Origin: Actinomycetota bacterium
GTDB lineage: Bacteria; Actinomycetota; Actinomycetes; S36-B12; UBA10799
Assembly (NCBI GenBank): GCA_963169255.1
Contig: CAUJEJ010000108.1
Span: 1 to 32,873, forward strand
Direction of reading: 5' to 3'
Length of the DNA: 32,873 nucleotides
Within the stretch, counting starts at the first letter, position 1; every line of letters begins with the position of its first letter. Shown here in pieces: positions 32,296 through 32,873 of this stretch. Both the position numbers and the translations under genes were made by a program. The notes under the pieces are model-generated. The model saw nothing but the letters and a program-made list of their open reading frames with translations. It made no database searches and was not told the DNA's origin.

Positions 32296-32873
32296 ATGGC
32301 TAAGAAGCTGATCGCCGAATTTATCGGCACATTCACACTCGTATTCCTCGCGGTAGGTGCGGCGGTCGCAGGCATCGGCGTTGCTCGAGATGCAACCGCC
32401 AATGCAGACTTCATTGTTCCCGCATCCGGCACGCTCGGTATCGCAATCGCCTTCGGCTTCGTGCTGATGTTCCTCGTTTACGCGATTGGGGGAATTTCAG
32501 GCTGCCACATCAACCCCGCTGTGACGATTGCGATGATGGCGACCAAGAAGATTGAGATCGGCCTCGGGCTGGCCTACATGGTGGTTCAGGTTCTCGGCGC
32601 GATCCTCGGTGGAGCTGCACTGAAGTTGATGGTGACATCTTTCGGGGTCCTAGACACCACCGGTGGACTCGGAACGAACAGCTACGGCGCGAACATCTCC
32701 ATGGGTGGTGCCTTCTTTATCGAGGTCGTGCTCACTGCGCTCTTCGTGTTTGTCATCCTCATGGTTACCGACAAGTGGGCCGTCCAGTCGATGGCTGGCG
32801 TCGCGATCGGTATGTCACTCGTTGCTGTCCACCTGTTCGGCATCCCGCTCGACGGCACGTCAGTCAACCCGGC
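32296..32873 (+). CDS. Aquaporin (MIP family, AqpZ-like), 3' end outside window
   Basis: 192 codons of a six-helix channel are visible. The start MAKKLIAEFIGTFTLVFLAVG is typical. The first NPA loop is complete (SGCHINPAVT; N73-P74-A75); the second NPA (SVNPA, N191) is just reached at the window edge. Water or glycerol conduction cannot be separated without the C-terminal part and the selectivity residues. ATG 32296 fits the family start, but no strong ribosome site is present. The 166 bp between the previous stop and this ATG contain only a short CxxC-coding stretch (32169-32222) that I do not call as a gene. Because the frame has no stop in the window, the gene is partial. Confidence 0.92.
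   Translation, partial: MAKKLIAEFIGTFTLVFLAVGAAVAGIGVARDATANADFIVPASGTLGIAIAFGFVLMFLVYAIGGISGCHINPAVTIAMMATKKIEIGLGLAYMVVQVLGAILGGAALKLMVTSFGVLDTTGGLGTNSYGANISMGGAFFIEVVLTALFVFVILMVTDKWAVQSMAGVAIGMSLVAVHLFGIPLDGTSVNP

Overview
The window is a chromosomal segment of a high-GC Gram-positive bacterium (Actinomycetota). The evidence is a WhiB regulator, a DUF3039 protein, a probable F420-dependent oxidoreductase, a mycothiol-era cysteine route (Mec/CysO/CysM), many GTG starts, and repeated leaderless promoters (a TANNNT box 6-8 nt before the start codon). The order clpS, DUF2017, mec, cysO, cysM, murI, MBL-fold hydrolase, rph, rdgB follows the Mycobacterium tuberculosis Rv1331-Rv1341 block as I remember it. 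I cannot place the genus. No phage, transposase, integrase or CRISPR array is visible.

Layout. 1-3250: the tail of an unidentified gene, then whiB (minus), DUF3039, a DUF308/HdeD-like membrane protein and an Ala/Lys-rich membrane-anchored helical protein. 3450-10020: a long acyl-CoA dehydrogenase, a divergent ClC-type channel/transporter (minus), a small gene remnant, a D-Ala-D-Ala carboxypeptidase (minus) and, divergent from it, a secreted GH18 protein. 10088-17495: the conserved housekeeping block. It covers N-end-rule proteolysis (ClpS), thiocarboxylate-dependent cysteine synthesis (Mec, CysO, CysM), glutamate racemase for the cell wall, and RNA/nucleotide housekeeping (MBL hydrolase, RNase PH, RdgB). 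A lipoprotein and an ApbE-type flavin transferase sit inside the block.

17645-21990: a lytic transglycosylase-like protein, an F420-type oxidoreductase, a GGDEF protein next to tRNA-Leu(UAG), a ferritin-like/VIT1 iron protein, a PEBP-like protein and a Bcp peroxiredoxin. 22115-25389: a compact export locus with two divergent paralogous surface proteins, a membrane-anchored Pro/Ser-rich protein, and a translationally coupled SipW/ER-type signal peptidase. 25450-26867: DUF3618, a GroES-like protein and a DUF1275 membrane protein. 26935-32129: tRNA-Lys(CUU), then two large exported proteins. One is glycine-rich plus pentapeptide repeats; the other is a beta-propeller/FN3/PT-rich/multi-TM fusion. 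The window ends inside an aquaporin gene.

Most notable points: CysO carries seven residues beyond its GG terminus, which implies maturation by the adjacent JAMM protease Mec. The SipW-like signal peptidase locus looks like a dedicated secretion/assembly unit for two related surface proteins. The 28.7-32.1 kb gene has an unusual propeller-to-membrane architecture. All family assignments come from reading motifs by eye; no database search was run.
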